64,000 nt of DNA, from the NCBI RefSeq assembly GCF_000004195.4, contig NC_030681.2, forward strand, positions 91,891,681 to 91,955,680. The letters are read 5' to 3'. The notes beneath the pieces are model-generated. The model was given only the letters and a program-made list of their open reading frames with translations, made no database searches and was not told the origin of the DNA. Shown here piece by piece: positions 1 through 12,854 of this stretch. Numbering within the stretch: the first letter of the stretch is position 1; each line of letters begins with the position of its first letter. The translations under genes were made by a program, and so were the position numbers. The stretch comes from Xenopus tropicalis. Lineage: Eukaryota > Chordata > Amphibia > Anura > Pipidae.

Positions 1-1904
1 CTTCAGAAACATATAGTTTATATAAGCTACTGCTACTGTTGCTTTAAAAGGAAAAACCATATCACATGGTATATAGGAGGCTAATGGCAAATGAGTTGCT
101 TTGACCTCTGCAGCTATCAGCCAGATAACAGCAGTGGTCCCATATTCTTGTCACCATTTCCAGTAGAAAACATGGTGCCTGAAGCACAAGTAGTGCATAA
201 GAATTCCTGAACAGGCCCTATGGAAGCGCTGACTGTCAGAGAGGGATGTCTAAAATGCCTAAATGCAAATATTGAGAAAAAAGTAGATACAATAAAAATG
301 TTCTTACTATTCAATGCTTTTATGTAAGGATAAATGCAATATAATGCCTTCCTATAAATAGAGTATATTTTCCCTTTTGTAATGTTAAGCACATATACAT
401 TTGCTTATTGTCATGGTGCAAATTTGCTAAAGTGCTGCTGGGACTAACAAGAATCAGTTACTGCCTATCATTTTCCCCTCTCCACTAGAGTCACAGCTAA
501 TTGCTGAGAGGGTGCTATAGGCAACTATTAACTATGCTTACAAGATTTGCACCATGCTAATGAAAAAGTATAAGTAGAATTAGTATTAAATACATATAAG
601 GAGCCATATAATCATGTTAGCATTATTTAACAATCTTAAATATTAAATAAAACATACACCATCACTCCTAATTTATTACATTTGTCAGTAAATATTTGTA
701 ACTGCTATAATTTATTTTCCAGTCAAATTCCCCTCTACAGAACAGTTGACAGGGCAGAGTTATTGCGAAGCACCACAACCCATTAATTTAAGCATTCAAT
801 CAAGAACAGGGCTCATGGACTCATTTATTCATTATTTCATTCTATTGACAGAAAGATTTTCAAAAACATTTTGGGAAGCAGCAGGGACATAGTAGTATTC
901 ATGGCAAATGATTTTACTGTTTGAAATTGTCATTGAAAGTGACAAACTGTAGAGCAAAAGGCTACCTACAATTGTATTACTTTCCAATGGAACAATACAG
1001 GAGACTGTAGTGGATAAATCTGCTCCATAAATAATCTTATTTTTTTATCTTTATTTATTTATGTAATGATTTATGTACATGTGTTTGTAAACCAACAAAA
1101 GACTCATGTCGTAAGTCACTGACAGATTTCACCAGCTCTAAATGGCTGATTCCATTCAGCAGTTTGCAGTATGCTACTCACAAACAGCATGGTGAGTTGG
1201 TAAAATATTTTGGACTGAAAAAAGCACATTTACGGTATTATGGTTTAAAAAGCAGTCAGCATTAGGTATACTAATATACTAGAGTATAGAGAGAATAAGG
1301 TATACTACTTTTTATAGGATGCTTGACCTATATCTGATGTACCCAAGCATTATTACAATATCTAGACTGGCTATGGTGAGGTTCAAATTCTTGCAACTAT
1401 TGCCCTAGTTGGTAGCTGTAATATACATCTAAAGCCCATTGTAAATTAAACAAATAAACAGTTTTTATTATTTTGTAACCATATACAATTGTGACTTCTT
1501 TTTAGACAAACACCCTCCTGCTGGACTGTACAGTCACCGATAAACATAATAATATAATACAATACAAAGTAACACCTGACACATGTTCCAGATGTAAGAA
1601 AGCAGTATAAGCAAAATGAACATTAGCCTGAAGTGCCAAAACAGGCATTTGTACTTCATGGGAATAGAAACTTGAAAACCTAGGGCAGCTCCCATTGGCC
1701 TCTCTACATGGCCTGCAAGTGGTCAGATCTTTCTGCATTTTCTCCTCTTTATGAATATCGGGAATTTGTATTTTTTAAACCATTATTTAAATTCATTGTA
1801 ATTAGCAAAAAAAATAAACCGTTGATAAATAACCCCCTTAGTTTGGTTTAAACAATTCCTTTATGGCTACGTATAGCAAAAGATAAAGAGGTCTGAAATG
1901 CTTT

Positions 1905-2158
1905 TTAAAGGAAAAGTAACACCAAAAAATATTTTAATGTAATTAAAATATAATGTACCATTGCCCTGCAAGCCCTAAAAAAGAAGAGGTGCAGGTTACA
2001 TAGTAGATAACAAATAAGCTCTGTAGAATACAATGGGAATCTATGCAACATATCTGTTATATACTATTTAACCTGTGCTTTTACCAGTGCAGGGAATCAG
2101 ACACAATATTTTAATCACTTTGATACACTTTCATTTTTTGGTGTTACTGTTCCTTTAA
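1905..2158. repeat. TTAA-flanked foldback element (T2/Kolobok-like MITE)
   Basis: Ends TTAAAGGAAAAGTAACACCA and TGGTGTTACTGTTCCTTTAA are inverted repeats of about 25 bp with TTAA at both tips; 254 bp. The TTAAAGG tip is the known Xenopus T2-type MITE signature. Confidence 0.8.
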
Positions 2159-2951
2159 AGTCCATAAGAACAGGAGATGTATATAATTTAATCGTAATGT
2201 ACTATACTTAATGTTTTTTAAAAACTTCTGTAAAAGTGCATTTGTTTAGAAATCACACAGCAAGACAAATCTAGAAAATACAGGGCATATAACATATTAT
2301 TAATAGCAATTTGTTTTAGTTTTACAGCAGTTAAGGCATAAAGAAACCCTAAACTGTGCACAGTCCTATTCAATAGAACTGGCGTGTATTTGCAGACTAT
2401 TAGCTAACATTTAGCATGGATTTTAAACTTAACAAGTGGAAACAATTAAAAGCTCTTAACAAATCAATCATTTAAGCTGCCCATACAAGCAGATTTTATG
2501 TAGACGGCCACATAGGGCTAATCTGAACAGTTTCAAACCAACCCAATAGATATCTGACTAATTTTCAAGCCCCTTCTTTTGTTAAAGCACTAAATTAATA
2601 TTATCTTTTTTATATGGTTTATGTACAGGGCTAAAGTACATGACAGAACATTAAAAAACTCTCTTCCCAAGTTAGGAAAGCACCTCTAGTCACCCTTGTG
2701 CACCTCAACAGCAGCCTCATTGATTGTCCTTTGCATCCTATATCATCCTACATCTAATTAGAATTTTTGGTTTGTTTTACCAAAATCCCTTCAGTTAACT
2801 GCATACAGTTTTAAAAAAATATACATACATAATATACTCATCTCTTGTAACTGTAGTAATTATTGCACAAATACACTTCTGCAGGTCTCAGATACAGTAA
2901 ACTTGTCTGATTATAAAATATACAGCAATGCTTTGTGTCTGTTAGAATTAT

Positions 2952-3358
2952 TTAAAGGAGAAGGAAAGGCTAATAAAGAGTTAATCTCAAGCTGCAGGCA
3001 TACCTTTAGTTCTCTCAATAGTGCCCTCAATAGGAAGAAAAAACACTGAGCTCTGTAAAGAAAGTTCCCATAATGCCTCACTCCTGCACCCAGACCCAGA
3101 CAGGTGTACATGCTCAGTTAGTTAGACTATGAGTCAGCTTCCTGCTGATTGGCTCAGATCCACATTCCTAAGTGGGGGGGAGGAGTTCTTAGCATTCTTG
3201 AGGGAGGGGGAACAGGAGGGGGAGAGGGCAGAGATGAGAGAGCTGTGTGTCTCTGGCAGAGGAAAACAGACACAACAAATCTTTTGACAGAGAACTCAGT
3301 GCAGCGTTTCTGTAAGTGCTTATGGCTGTATGGCTTTTTACCTTTCTTTCTCCTTTAA
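2952..3358. repeat. TTAA-flanked element, T2/Kolobok-like
   Basis: A 407-bp element, TTAAAGGAGAAGGAAAGG to CCTTTCTTTCTCCTTTAA, with TTAA at both tips. The interior has GGAGGGGGAACAGGAGGGGG and is shared with the elements at 10883 and 38224 (GCTTCCTGCTGATTGG, GCATTATGGGAACTTTC type words). Confidence 0.8.
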
Positions 3359-4014
3359 TAATGTGCCAGATTGTGATTTTAGTAAAATAAAAACCTTCTC
3401 TGGAAGCTGGTTGCACTACCATTAGCTTCATTACCTACAACCAAATGTAAGAAGGCAATAAAGTCCCCCAACCCTCCCAAATTAGGGGTTTAATCCTTCT
3501 TGTACATGTAATTAGCAAAATTTAGGGAAAACTGAAATATATTCATTGGCTACTAGGTTACTGACAGCCTATTGCACTGCCTCAATACAAATAAAAGCAA
3601 AACCGAAAGCGGATATTTAATACAAGCACTGTGCCTCTTGTTTATTCAAACCAAAAGCAAAAGGTCATTTTATGAATATTTCCCAATAACTTTTCATCCT
3701 TACACACCTACAGATATGTACACAACCAGCAAGCCCGAAGCTCCCATGTGTTTAATACCCAATCTGTAAAGAAGTTTCCAACGCAATGGACTATAAAAAA
3801 GAAGCTACAATTAAATAAGACTTGCAATTGCAAACAGCTCCATAACAAATAGATTGGTAATTTAATTCTAGAAACATAATTGGATTCTCTCACATGGTAT
3901 GCCTCTAATTAACTGCTATAATAGCAAAAGATAAAGAAAAGAATTCCTCTAGGATTATTAATTCCATTAATTAAAATAACTCTATCAATTGAAATAATCA
4001 TAGTAATACTACTA

Positions 4015-4861
4015 CAGGTATGGGACCTCTTATCCAGCATGCTCAGGACCTGCGGTTTTCCTGATACATTATTTGGATCTCTATAATTTTAGGCTAATGC
4101 CACATGTTGCATATCCTTAGCAAGCTGCTCAGGGGCAGACACATGAAGCTATTATCCGCCAAAAAACGCAACACTTTGCATTTTGGTGGATATGGGCTAC
4201 ATGTGCCTGCCCCCGAGCTTATTTAATGCTCCCCAGTGCAGGCAAAGGTAGGAGGATTTTACAGTAGCGGGGTGTATTCTCAGCAAGCGTTTTTCGGCTT
4301 GCCATGAATACATTATGGGGCAAATTTACTAATCCACGAACGCTCCAAACGTATTTTCGATGTTTTCGACACTTGCGCAACTTTTTCATACTTTTGCGTG
4401 AAAAAATCGGAAAGGTTTTCCTGCTGTTTACAATAGTTCAGTACAAAAATGTTGTCACTTTCGGATCACCAATACGATATTATTGTGACTAATACGATTT
4501 TTTCGTAAGCATATTCATGATAATTGCGATCTTCAGAAATTATCGTATCCAATCAGAATTTGTTCCATTCAGGATTCGAACTTGCGTTTTCATGAATGTG
4601 CCTCTATGTGTGGCATTAGCCTAAGTCTACTTAAAATAATATAAACATTAAACTTTATAGGACAGTTTTGCATCCAGTAGGGATTATTTATATCTTAGTT
4701 AGGATTAAGTACAAGGTACTGTTTTATTATTACAGAGAAAAAGGAAATCATTTTAAAAAAAATGTGAATTATTTAATTGAAATTGAGTCTATGAGAGATG
4801 GCCTTCCCGTAATTCCGAGCTTTCTGGATAACGAGTTTCCAGATTATGGATCCTATACCTG
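4015..4861. repeat. CAGGTATGGGA foldback element with nested insertions
   Basis: Starts CAGGTATGGGACC after TA (4013-4014) and ends GGATCCTATACCTG before TA (4862-4863). It is split by an element at 4089-4624 with ends TTAGGCTAATGCCACA and TGTGTGGCATTAGCCTAA, which itself holds a piece of a CpG-containing GGGGCAAATTTACTAA repeat (4316-4600). Confidence 0.75.
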
Positions 4862-7800
4862 TACTAAGAACTTCTGAGAACAGAATGCACCAATTAATGT
4901 TAGTGATAGGCCATATGTAGAATCACCCTGCTCTTATCTACAGGCTATATCTGAGCATCATATACAACTGAATTATCCACTAGCTGAACCCAGTACCATC
5001 CATAAAGCATGACAGTTAGGGGCAGATGTGTTAGTGTTCTTAATTGTACCTGAGGTTTCAGTGTGTCATTGCAAGAAAATCTAAGAGATCTTAATCTCAT
5101 GTAAGTTTTATTTCATCACTTGCTCTTATTAAATAAACAGCTCCCTACCCATAACCTGGCAAGCTTTTTCATTTTTGAAAAAAAAAAAGCAGAAAAAAGC
5201 AAGTGCGATTGTTCTTTTTTATGTTTTACACAAACCACAGGTAATAATAATAATACATTTGCTCCAATGCATCAGCTTCCTTTCCCACAATGCAGTGTTT
5301 GGTTTTTACCAGACATAAATAGCACCCAAGTAGCACCAAAATGTACCCTTTTAACTCTGTTGGGAAAATGTAACAAAGCAAAGGCACAATGTTTGCCAAG
5401 GTGTAACCCATAGCAACCTGTCGGATGCTTGCATTTAGAGAGGTGACCAGTAAAATGCAACCTGATGATTGGTTGCTATTTTAGATATATGGTCAATATA
5501 TGGTTGACTATGAGGAAATAGGTGGACAGGACTAGCACAGTCTTCAGCTACAGAAAGGTCACAAATTATAGGAGCAGAAGGTTGCTATGGCGGTTAAAAT
5601 GAGCATAATCCACTTTTTATCTCATCCTCTAATTAAAAATGAATCTTTTTTTACTTCCTTTAATTTTCACTTTTCCCCACATGCTTTTTTATTGAAGCTA
5701 TTCTTTAAGGTATTGGCTGGAAGAGAGATGAACAACCTATTTTTGGTAACTTAGTGGTTTGAATAAGCCAGTAACCTCCTTTCCTCTCGCAAACTAGCCC
5801 ACTGAATATTATAGTAAAATTATCAAGTACTCCCTTCTCTCTAATGGACCGGCTGTATACGTATATTGTAAGCTGGCTTTAGTATAGTATTGACAATACA
5901 GATTTTTTTCTGATCTATCCATTGCATTGTTGTATGGTCTTTATAATACACCCAGTCTAATTTTTACTCTGCCTGATATTGACACTACTGAAGTTGAATC
6001 AAGGCTGGACAACCTGATTGTATGAGCAAACACAATGGTTAATAATACTGATCTATTATTTTGCCTTTGATTTTGTCAAGCAATGCTTATTTAAATTCAA
6101 TTCACCTAACTCTTGACTAAAGATTATATTTGGAACAAAAATAAAGTTAATTCTTTATAACAATTCATATATTTAAAGTAATTAGCACACAAAAAATGTA
6201 TATATGCCATCAATAGTCTTTTTTATGCAAGCAGTAAATTGTTCAGATACAAACCTGCCAGATGCCTCGCCTTGTTCTTTCCTTCAGGTATTAGTAAATG
6301 AAAGAGAAACAATGTAATTAAGCAAACTGTATTAATCATTAATATGCTAAATAATGTAGTTGAAAAACTGTACAACTGGGAAAAAAATATAAATAAATTA
6401 TTGGACGCCAAGACCATGTGCAGGCACAGTATGCTCAAGCAAGAACCAAACCAAAGTGTCCATTCTCCTCCCACAATCCTTTTAAACATGCAACATGCTT
6501 AGTACATACCACAGCAGACTGAGTTGGCAAAGCACTTAGTGAAGCAAAATGCATTGCTGACATATACTTAACAGAAAGCTGTAGAGTTTAAATGAATAAA
6601 GGTATCTGCGGTGATGAAGTAGATTTGAGTCGATTTATAATTTCCTTCAGCAATTAAATTTGGATAGAGGGATTTGCGAAGTTATTGGATTTTAATAAAT
6701 ATCAGGAGTCAGTTTTTTTCAAGAGAATTCTACCTTTGTTATTGTTTGTCCAACAATTGCTCTTGACATTATTTGAACACTTTAATAATCAAAAGTCAAA
6801 TTTGAAACCAAATCGCCCCAGGCTCCAAGTTAATTTTTGAAAAAGCTACTAAATCACTTTTGGCGGTGTACTTCTTTCCTGCAGTTATGGAGACTCAAAT
6901 GTGCCTTTGTAATTGCTTTGCCTGCCAATGTATCCAGAATTTATAGTGCAGCTACACTGTATATTGTACAGTCTATACTGACGCATAGAGCAACCTGTAC
7001 CGCTACAGAGACTACTGTTACTCTGATGCTCATTAATAGTGAGTATTTTAAGATAATGATGCCTAACATTTTATATGTTCATTCATTTGGCTTTAATCCA
7101 GTTAATTTATGTAAAAGTTTTGGACTTAGCAATAAATTAAATTCAATTAATTATATCCAATAACAGAAGAAGTGTGTTTTGCTGCTCCTTCTATTTAGTT
7201 CCATCTTTATTGCAAAGATAGAAAGTGCTCAACATTTCTAAAAATAGCTCTGCTGGTGACAAAGCACTTGGAATTGCTTCCCTTATTTGCTAGAACTACG
7301 ATTATCTGTAATGCAATTTTTTTGGAAATGCTGGCATTTTAGACTAAGGAGGGTAATAATAATAAACTGTTCTCAGTTTGCTATTTGTCTAGTAACCTCA
7401 GCCTTTCTCCGATAGTCGGGGCCCACCGGGTTTTTTCCTGGTGTCCCGCTGGACCAGTCTGACCCTGAATAACCAATAACAACCATTTACCAGGTAGCAT
7501 TTACTGGTCAGCTATTTGAAAACATCTAATTGGCTGCTATGGATTACTAGTTGTTGGCAAACATAAGACTTTTTAGAACAGTAAATTTTTTTTTTACTTA
7601 CTATTGCCTTGTGAGTTGTAACAGAAATACATTGTAATGTACCGTAAATATTCAAGTGAATAAATGAACATATATTATGTATGAACATTATCCTTAAACG
7701 TTTTTATTTAAATGAAACTAAGTTAGTTAATCAATGCAAGGGGCCAAAGATGGTAGACTTTGGGTTAGGTACTTTGCATGGTTCATAATTTAAGAAGAAC

Positions 7801-8208
7801 AGTGCCTCCGTGGTTAGCTGCGGTGCTAAGCTTGGCTCCAATATGGCTACTGTATGGGTACTATCTGCAAGGTGGTTTTTCCGTGTCTGCATGGTTTTCT
7901 TCTAGGTACTCCAGGCTTCTACCCATGCTCCGGAACCATACAGGTAGGTTAAATTGCTCTTGATACAACTGACCTTAGTGCAGTGACTCCCCCTGGGAGG
8001 GGGATAGGTTGAGCCTGAATTAATTTTATCCTTTTAGATACACCTAAAAGCCCTGATTGAAGATCAGTTAGGGTGAGATAAGTGGTGAATGCCAATTTAC
8101 TATCATATATATTAATGAAATTATGGCTGAAACTTTATCTTTAAAACCTCTATAAGCTATAGAGGCTCCTGACTTCAGAAGCCCTCTAAAGGGAATGTGA
8201 ACCTAAAG

Positions 8209-8286
8209 GTCCCCATACATGGGCCGGTAGAAGATCCACTCACTTGGTGACACTTGGAGTGGATCTTAAGGTGTATGGGGACCTTA
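8209..8286. repeat. Short foldback element
   Basis: AAAGGTCCCCATACA at the left and TGTATGGGGACCTTAAAG at the right are inverted; an inner pair AGATCCACTC/GAGTGGATCT forms a second stem. The whole could fold into a cruciform. Confidence 0.6.
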
Positions 8287-9026
8287 AAGAGCAACCACTA
8301 CCCAAGCGTGTATGTGTTATGTTTGTACATAGGTTCCGTTAGGGCAGGAACCGATGTAAACTATGCATGTAATCTGTTATGTAAATGTGTTAATGCAATG
8401 CAAATGCAATTTACATAAAATTTAACAGAGTCAAATTACAGTATAAAATAATTGTAATGGTTATTATAGGTCTTTAATTTTTTTTCCTTTATGGCCCCTG
8501 CATTTGTAAGTGCAACATTATGCTTTGGCTAGGTAATACTAGCAACTAATGGTAAGTTATTTGAATAAAAAATGATGACTCAAGGATTTTCTTTAAAGAA
8601 CATTGTCAGAGTTGCAAATTTCCTTCTACAGTTTATGAAATTGTTCCCATGATTACTTGTCTAATGACGTTTCAGAAAAAAAGAATGTTTGTTATCCTTA
8701 ATGAAGTTTGAAAACTGAAGTGTGCTGCAGCGTTCCCATGCTCAGTATTTTTAATATGCAAGATAGTTTTGACTACACTGACCATATGCAGTATACAAAC
8801 GTATTTGATTCTTAGCAAGCTGTGCTGTCAACGGGCAATCACAAAGAGTGACTAATAAGCCATTTTTATTACACTTTCATTATAAAACTTAAGAACTAGC
8901 AAGAAAGAACAACCAGTTGTAAGCCCTATAGTAAAAGGGACATTACCAAACGTGTCCTACTCCTGGTCCATATGACCATCAGTCTGCTACTTTCTTTTAC
9001 ATTTTTATTCCTGGAACCCATGCTGC

Positions 9027-9555
9027 ATACCTCCCAACTGTCCTGATTTTCGTAGGACAGTCCCTATTTTAACAGCTCAGCCTCTTACTGAATAGTCCCT
9101 CATTTACCTTTGATCTCCTGCACTGAAGGCTAAAAAAGGTACAAAAGTTTCTTAAACTTACTTAAAAAGTAGCTTTTGGCAGAGAGCCCAGAAATCTTAA
9201 CAAGCTACACCTGCACTTAGATACAACGTTTCTCAGACTTAATGAAATAAGTGGGCCTTTGGCAGAGAGCCCAGAAAGTTAACAAGCCACACCTACACTG
9301 AGATACAACTGTAACTAATAAGGTCTCTTGGGGGAACTGAGACTCGCAGCTAGCAAAATTGGAATAACACATAAAACGACCCTAAACCCCCGGAAATGTG
9401 TTCAAACTTTAAATAACCTGCTAAATTTAGTAAAATGGGAGTGGTTTTTAGTGGGTGTGATCGCAAAAAAAGGGGCGTAGGCAAAAATAATTTGCCGCAC
9501 GACATGCAGCATTTCTTTTTGTCCCTCTTTCCATTTTTCAAAGGTTGGGAGGTAT
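9027..9555. mobile_element. ATACCTCCCAAC TIR element with 8-bp duplication
   Basis: Ends ATACCTCCCAACTGTCC and GGTTGGGAGGTAT; the flanking octamers are CATGCTGC and GATGCTGC (7 of 8 match). An 8-bp duplication points to the hAT group. Inside is a direct duplication of about 80 bp: GGCAGAGAGCCCAGAAA recurs at about 9178 and 9258. Confidence 0.7.
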
Positions 9556-10882
9556 GATGCTGCATCAGAACCTTTTATCTAGGCCTCCAATATGGCTCTT
9601 TAGACTTCACGTCTTAGTATAAATGACCAATGATAACATCTCACTTCAGGGAGATCCTTTCATAGGTGAGGCAAACCAGCCACCACTGGATCCTCTAGGG
9701 TCAGAACAGAAGTAAGTAGCTTAGTAGCCCAAGTTAGCAAGTTACATGCAGTCAAATATGTTTTTAGAGGGCAGGCTTCATTGTACAGTCTAGAAAAAAA
9801 TACAAATCTGCACGCCCTGACCTCTTGGAACAATACCTATGGTGCCTAGTATAACAAAGTGGGTTAGCACTTCTTCCAGATCAGGCATAACACAAAGTAT
9901 TGGCACATAAATAAACTACAAAGTGAGAAAACCTCTGTGTGTTTTAATTACCCTAATTGTGTAACATGCTGCTTCCTCTATAGTCATGGAAATCCCCTCT
10001 CCCCAGCACCGGACCCTTCCATAGATTGTTTGTGGGGGGAGGGCATATAGTTGTTATGCTACAGGGTTACTTGCCATGTAGTTATTCAATGTGCCAGTAT
10101 TTTGCGTCTTGAGCTTTATTTTACAGCCTTGTGGCCTGGCACTGCTAGTCTTTATTATAAATAACTTTTGAAAAACGTAAATATTAGTTGGTTACTTTTT
10201 CCACTTTGCTAAGCAATCTGCTCACCTGGGAAGCATGACAGAATAACAGGGTTGCAATAAAAGACCAAGGAAACTTAAACATTTTATGTACATATCTTCT
10301 TTTTTATTATGCAAAAAACAGGTTTTGTGGAAACAACAGATTCAGGTGGAGGTAAAGTTCTAGTGGGCCTAATAAATAGGTATTTCTGCCCCTGCTCTTA
10401 CTACTCTAGTTTAACTGCAGTCTGGCATTAGTACCAGAAGCAAGACAGGAAGGAATCTATATTAATGAACAACTGTCTTTGCTATAAATTTTCATCCAAA
10501 TTTTAGTTGATTTTATTAATTATTTGTTATCTATAAATGCTAGCAGCAATTTCTTGTGCTTTTTGAAGGGCACTATATATTTTTCATACATAAATAGGAA
10601 TGGTGCATACTTTTTGGCCCTCATGATCTGTTTTGACAACTCATTTTGCTGTACAGTCTGGAAATGGTATCAACAAATAAACACAAGGAAACTACATTCA
10701 GCGAGTAATACTTAATTGTTTAAAACAAGTCTCACACAAGTTTCTTATAAACATACTAGAGAATAATGGTATGTTTACTACAGTGCTAAAGACTAATTAC
10801 TGTAGCGTACTTTGTAGGCTTCATCAGTAAGAAAAATTATTGTGCTGGTTCGTCTAGTGGGTTTTTGATTGTAACCCTACAG

Positions 10883-11326
10883 TTAAAGGAGAAGGAAAGG
10901 TAAAAACTAAGTAAGCTTTATCAGAAAGGTCTATGTAAATACAGCCATAAGCACTCACAGAAACGCTGCACTGAGTCCTCTATCAAAAGAAACGCAGGCT
11001 TTCTTGTCTCCTTTTTTGTAAACATGTTGTTTGTGTGTCTGACTTCCTCTCTCAGAACAATCCTGAATTACCATGGCCAGAGTCTGTGCAGCACTCTCCT
11101 CTCTCCTCTTCCCCCCCTCCCTTAGGAATGTCTGAGCTATAATGACTACACTGCAAACAGGAAGATATTTAAAATGTCAGCTGCTATCTTAAACAAACGG
11201 AGAAAGCTTCTAGGGCTCTTTACTCAGGTATGGTAATGGTTTCTGCAGAATAAATATATTGTTCTAGGTGGCACTTATGTGGTGAATCTATTGGCAGTAG
11301 AATGCCAAAATGACTTTCTCCTTTAA
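10883..11326. repeat. TTAA-flanked element, T2/Kolobok-like
   Basis: TTAAAGGAGAAGGAAAGG at 10883 and TGACTTTCTCCTTTAA at 11311-11326. The left part (GTAAAAACTAAGTAAGC, CAGCCATAAGCACTCACAG) is the same family as 38224 and, reversed, as 2952-3358. Confidence 0.78.
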
Positions 11327-12758
11327 GGAGGTGATTTACTTCCCATTATGGTTTCCAACTAAAATGTTCAATATTTATTAAACTTTGGCATCTAAAAGCT
11401 TGCAAGTTTGTTTAGCAGTCAATGGGAGTTATTCTAGGTAAAATTTATGTAGTTTTTTTTAAAAAGAAATTTGTGGACACATTGCAAAAGATGGGTAGTA
11501 GACGCATTCGAGTTCTTTTTTTCACAGTTTAATTCAATCAAGCTTCTTATATCCAAATTGTTTTAATAAATAAGCAAACATATGAGTCTGGTAAAATTTC
11601 AAGTCGAACTATAAAAAACTAAAATTCAAAAACTTATAAATAAGCCTTTAGGCCATGCTTACTAATTACCTATTATTTATTAAATCAGATGGCTTCAATT
11701 TCAAACACTTTTTTATTCATTACTCAGATGACCATACACACAGATTCAAAAAACTAGATTATATACAAATCTGTTTGAACTTTGAGGCCACTGATTCTCT
11801 TGCATAGAAATAGTTTCCCCATTACATTTTAACTGTAAATGGTAATAAAGAATTTCTCCCATTTAAAAAGATTATAAATTAACCAGAAATGGCTGCAGAA
11901 CTGTCAGAATACATTACAATGTCCCGGATGCCATTTCTTTGAGACTGAGCATGGAATAGTAAAGCAATTCTAATACACAGATGCGGGTTTGGCATGACTG
12001 TAATCTTATTTGGTTGGACCAACCCAAGAGTTCTTGAGCACTGTGTTATCTGTGAGAATCAGGCAATTAAGCCACATTTGTACTAAGATGCAGTTCTTTC
12101 AGTGTGCCCAGTTCACATACTGCCCCTACTGTGTGTACTGATCCTTTTTCTTTATGTCTCATCCAGACATTAAAGTCACTTCAACTAGTTTTAAAGACTT
12201 GACTTAGTCCTACAGAACGGGATCATTTTGGGAAGCAAAACCGCTTATACTGAGAATAATGGCAGTAACTAGTGTCACCTCTCATAATGTGTTTCATGGT
12301 GCATTTGGTCTAGATGGTCATCATGCCACATAGATTGCATTATTAAGACCAATAAAGGAAAGATATGAACTGAGTAGGCTATTTTCACTTACAAACTTTG
12401 AGTACAGACCATTTCTCTACAGTGGAACAACATTTTGCAGAATAGAAAGTCTGTGTAGCCAAGAACAGAATATATTTTTCCTTTAAGCTTAACATTATCT
12501 AGAAAACGGAGAGATTATATGAAAACTATATTATATGAAATACTTTCCTATATAGAGCATATCATGCCCAATCTATTCATGTTAATTTTGTTATTTTAAT
12601 TTGGAGCCTGGAGTTTATTAGTTTATTTTATTAAGTAAAATCTTTGAATTAAAATATAGTGAGGTAGAAAAGAGTAAGAAGACAAACCAACATAAATACT
12701 AATGTTATAGAGATTGAACAGACATCAAGAACAACACCAGCTGCCATATTTGTACCTA

Positions 12759-12854
<96 letters not shown>

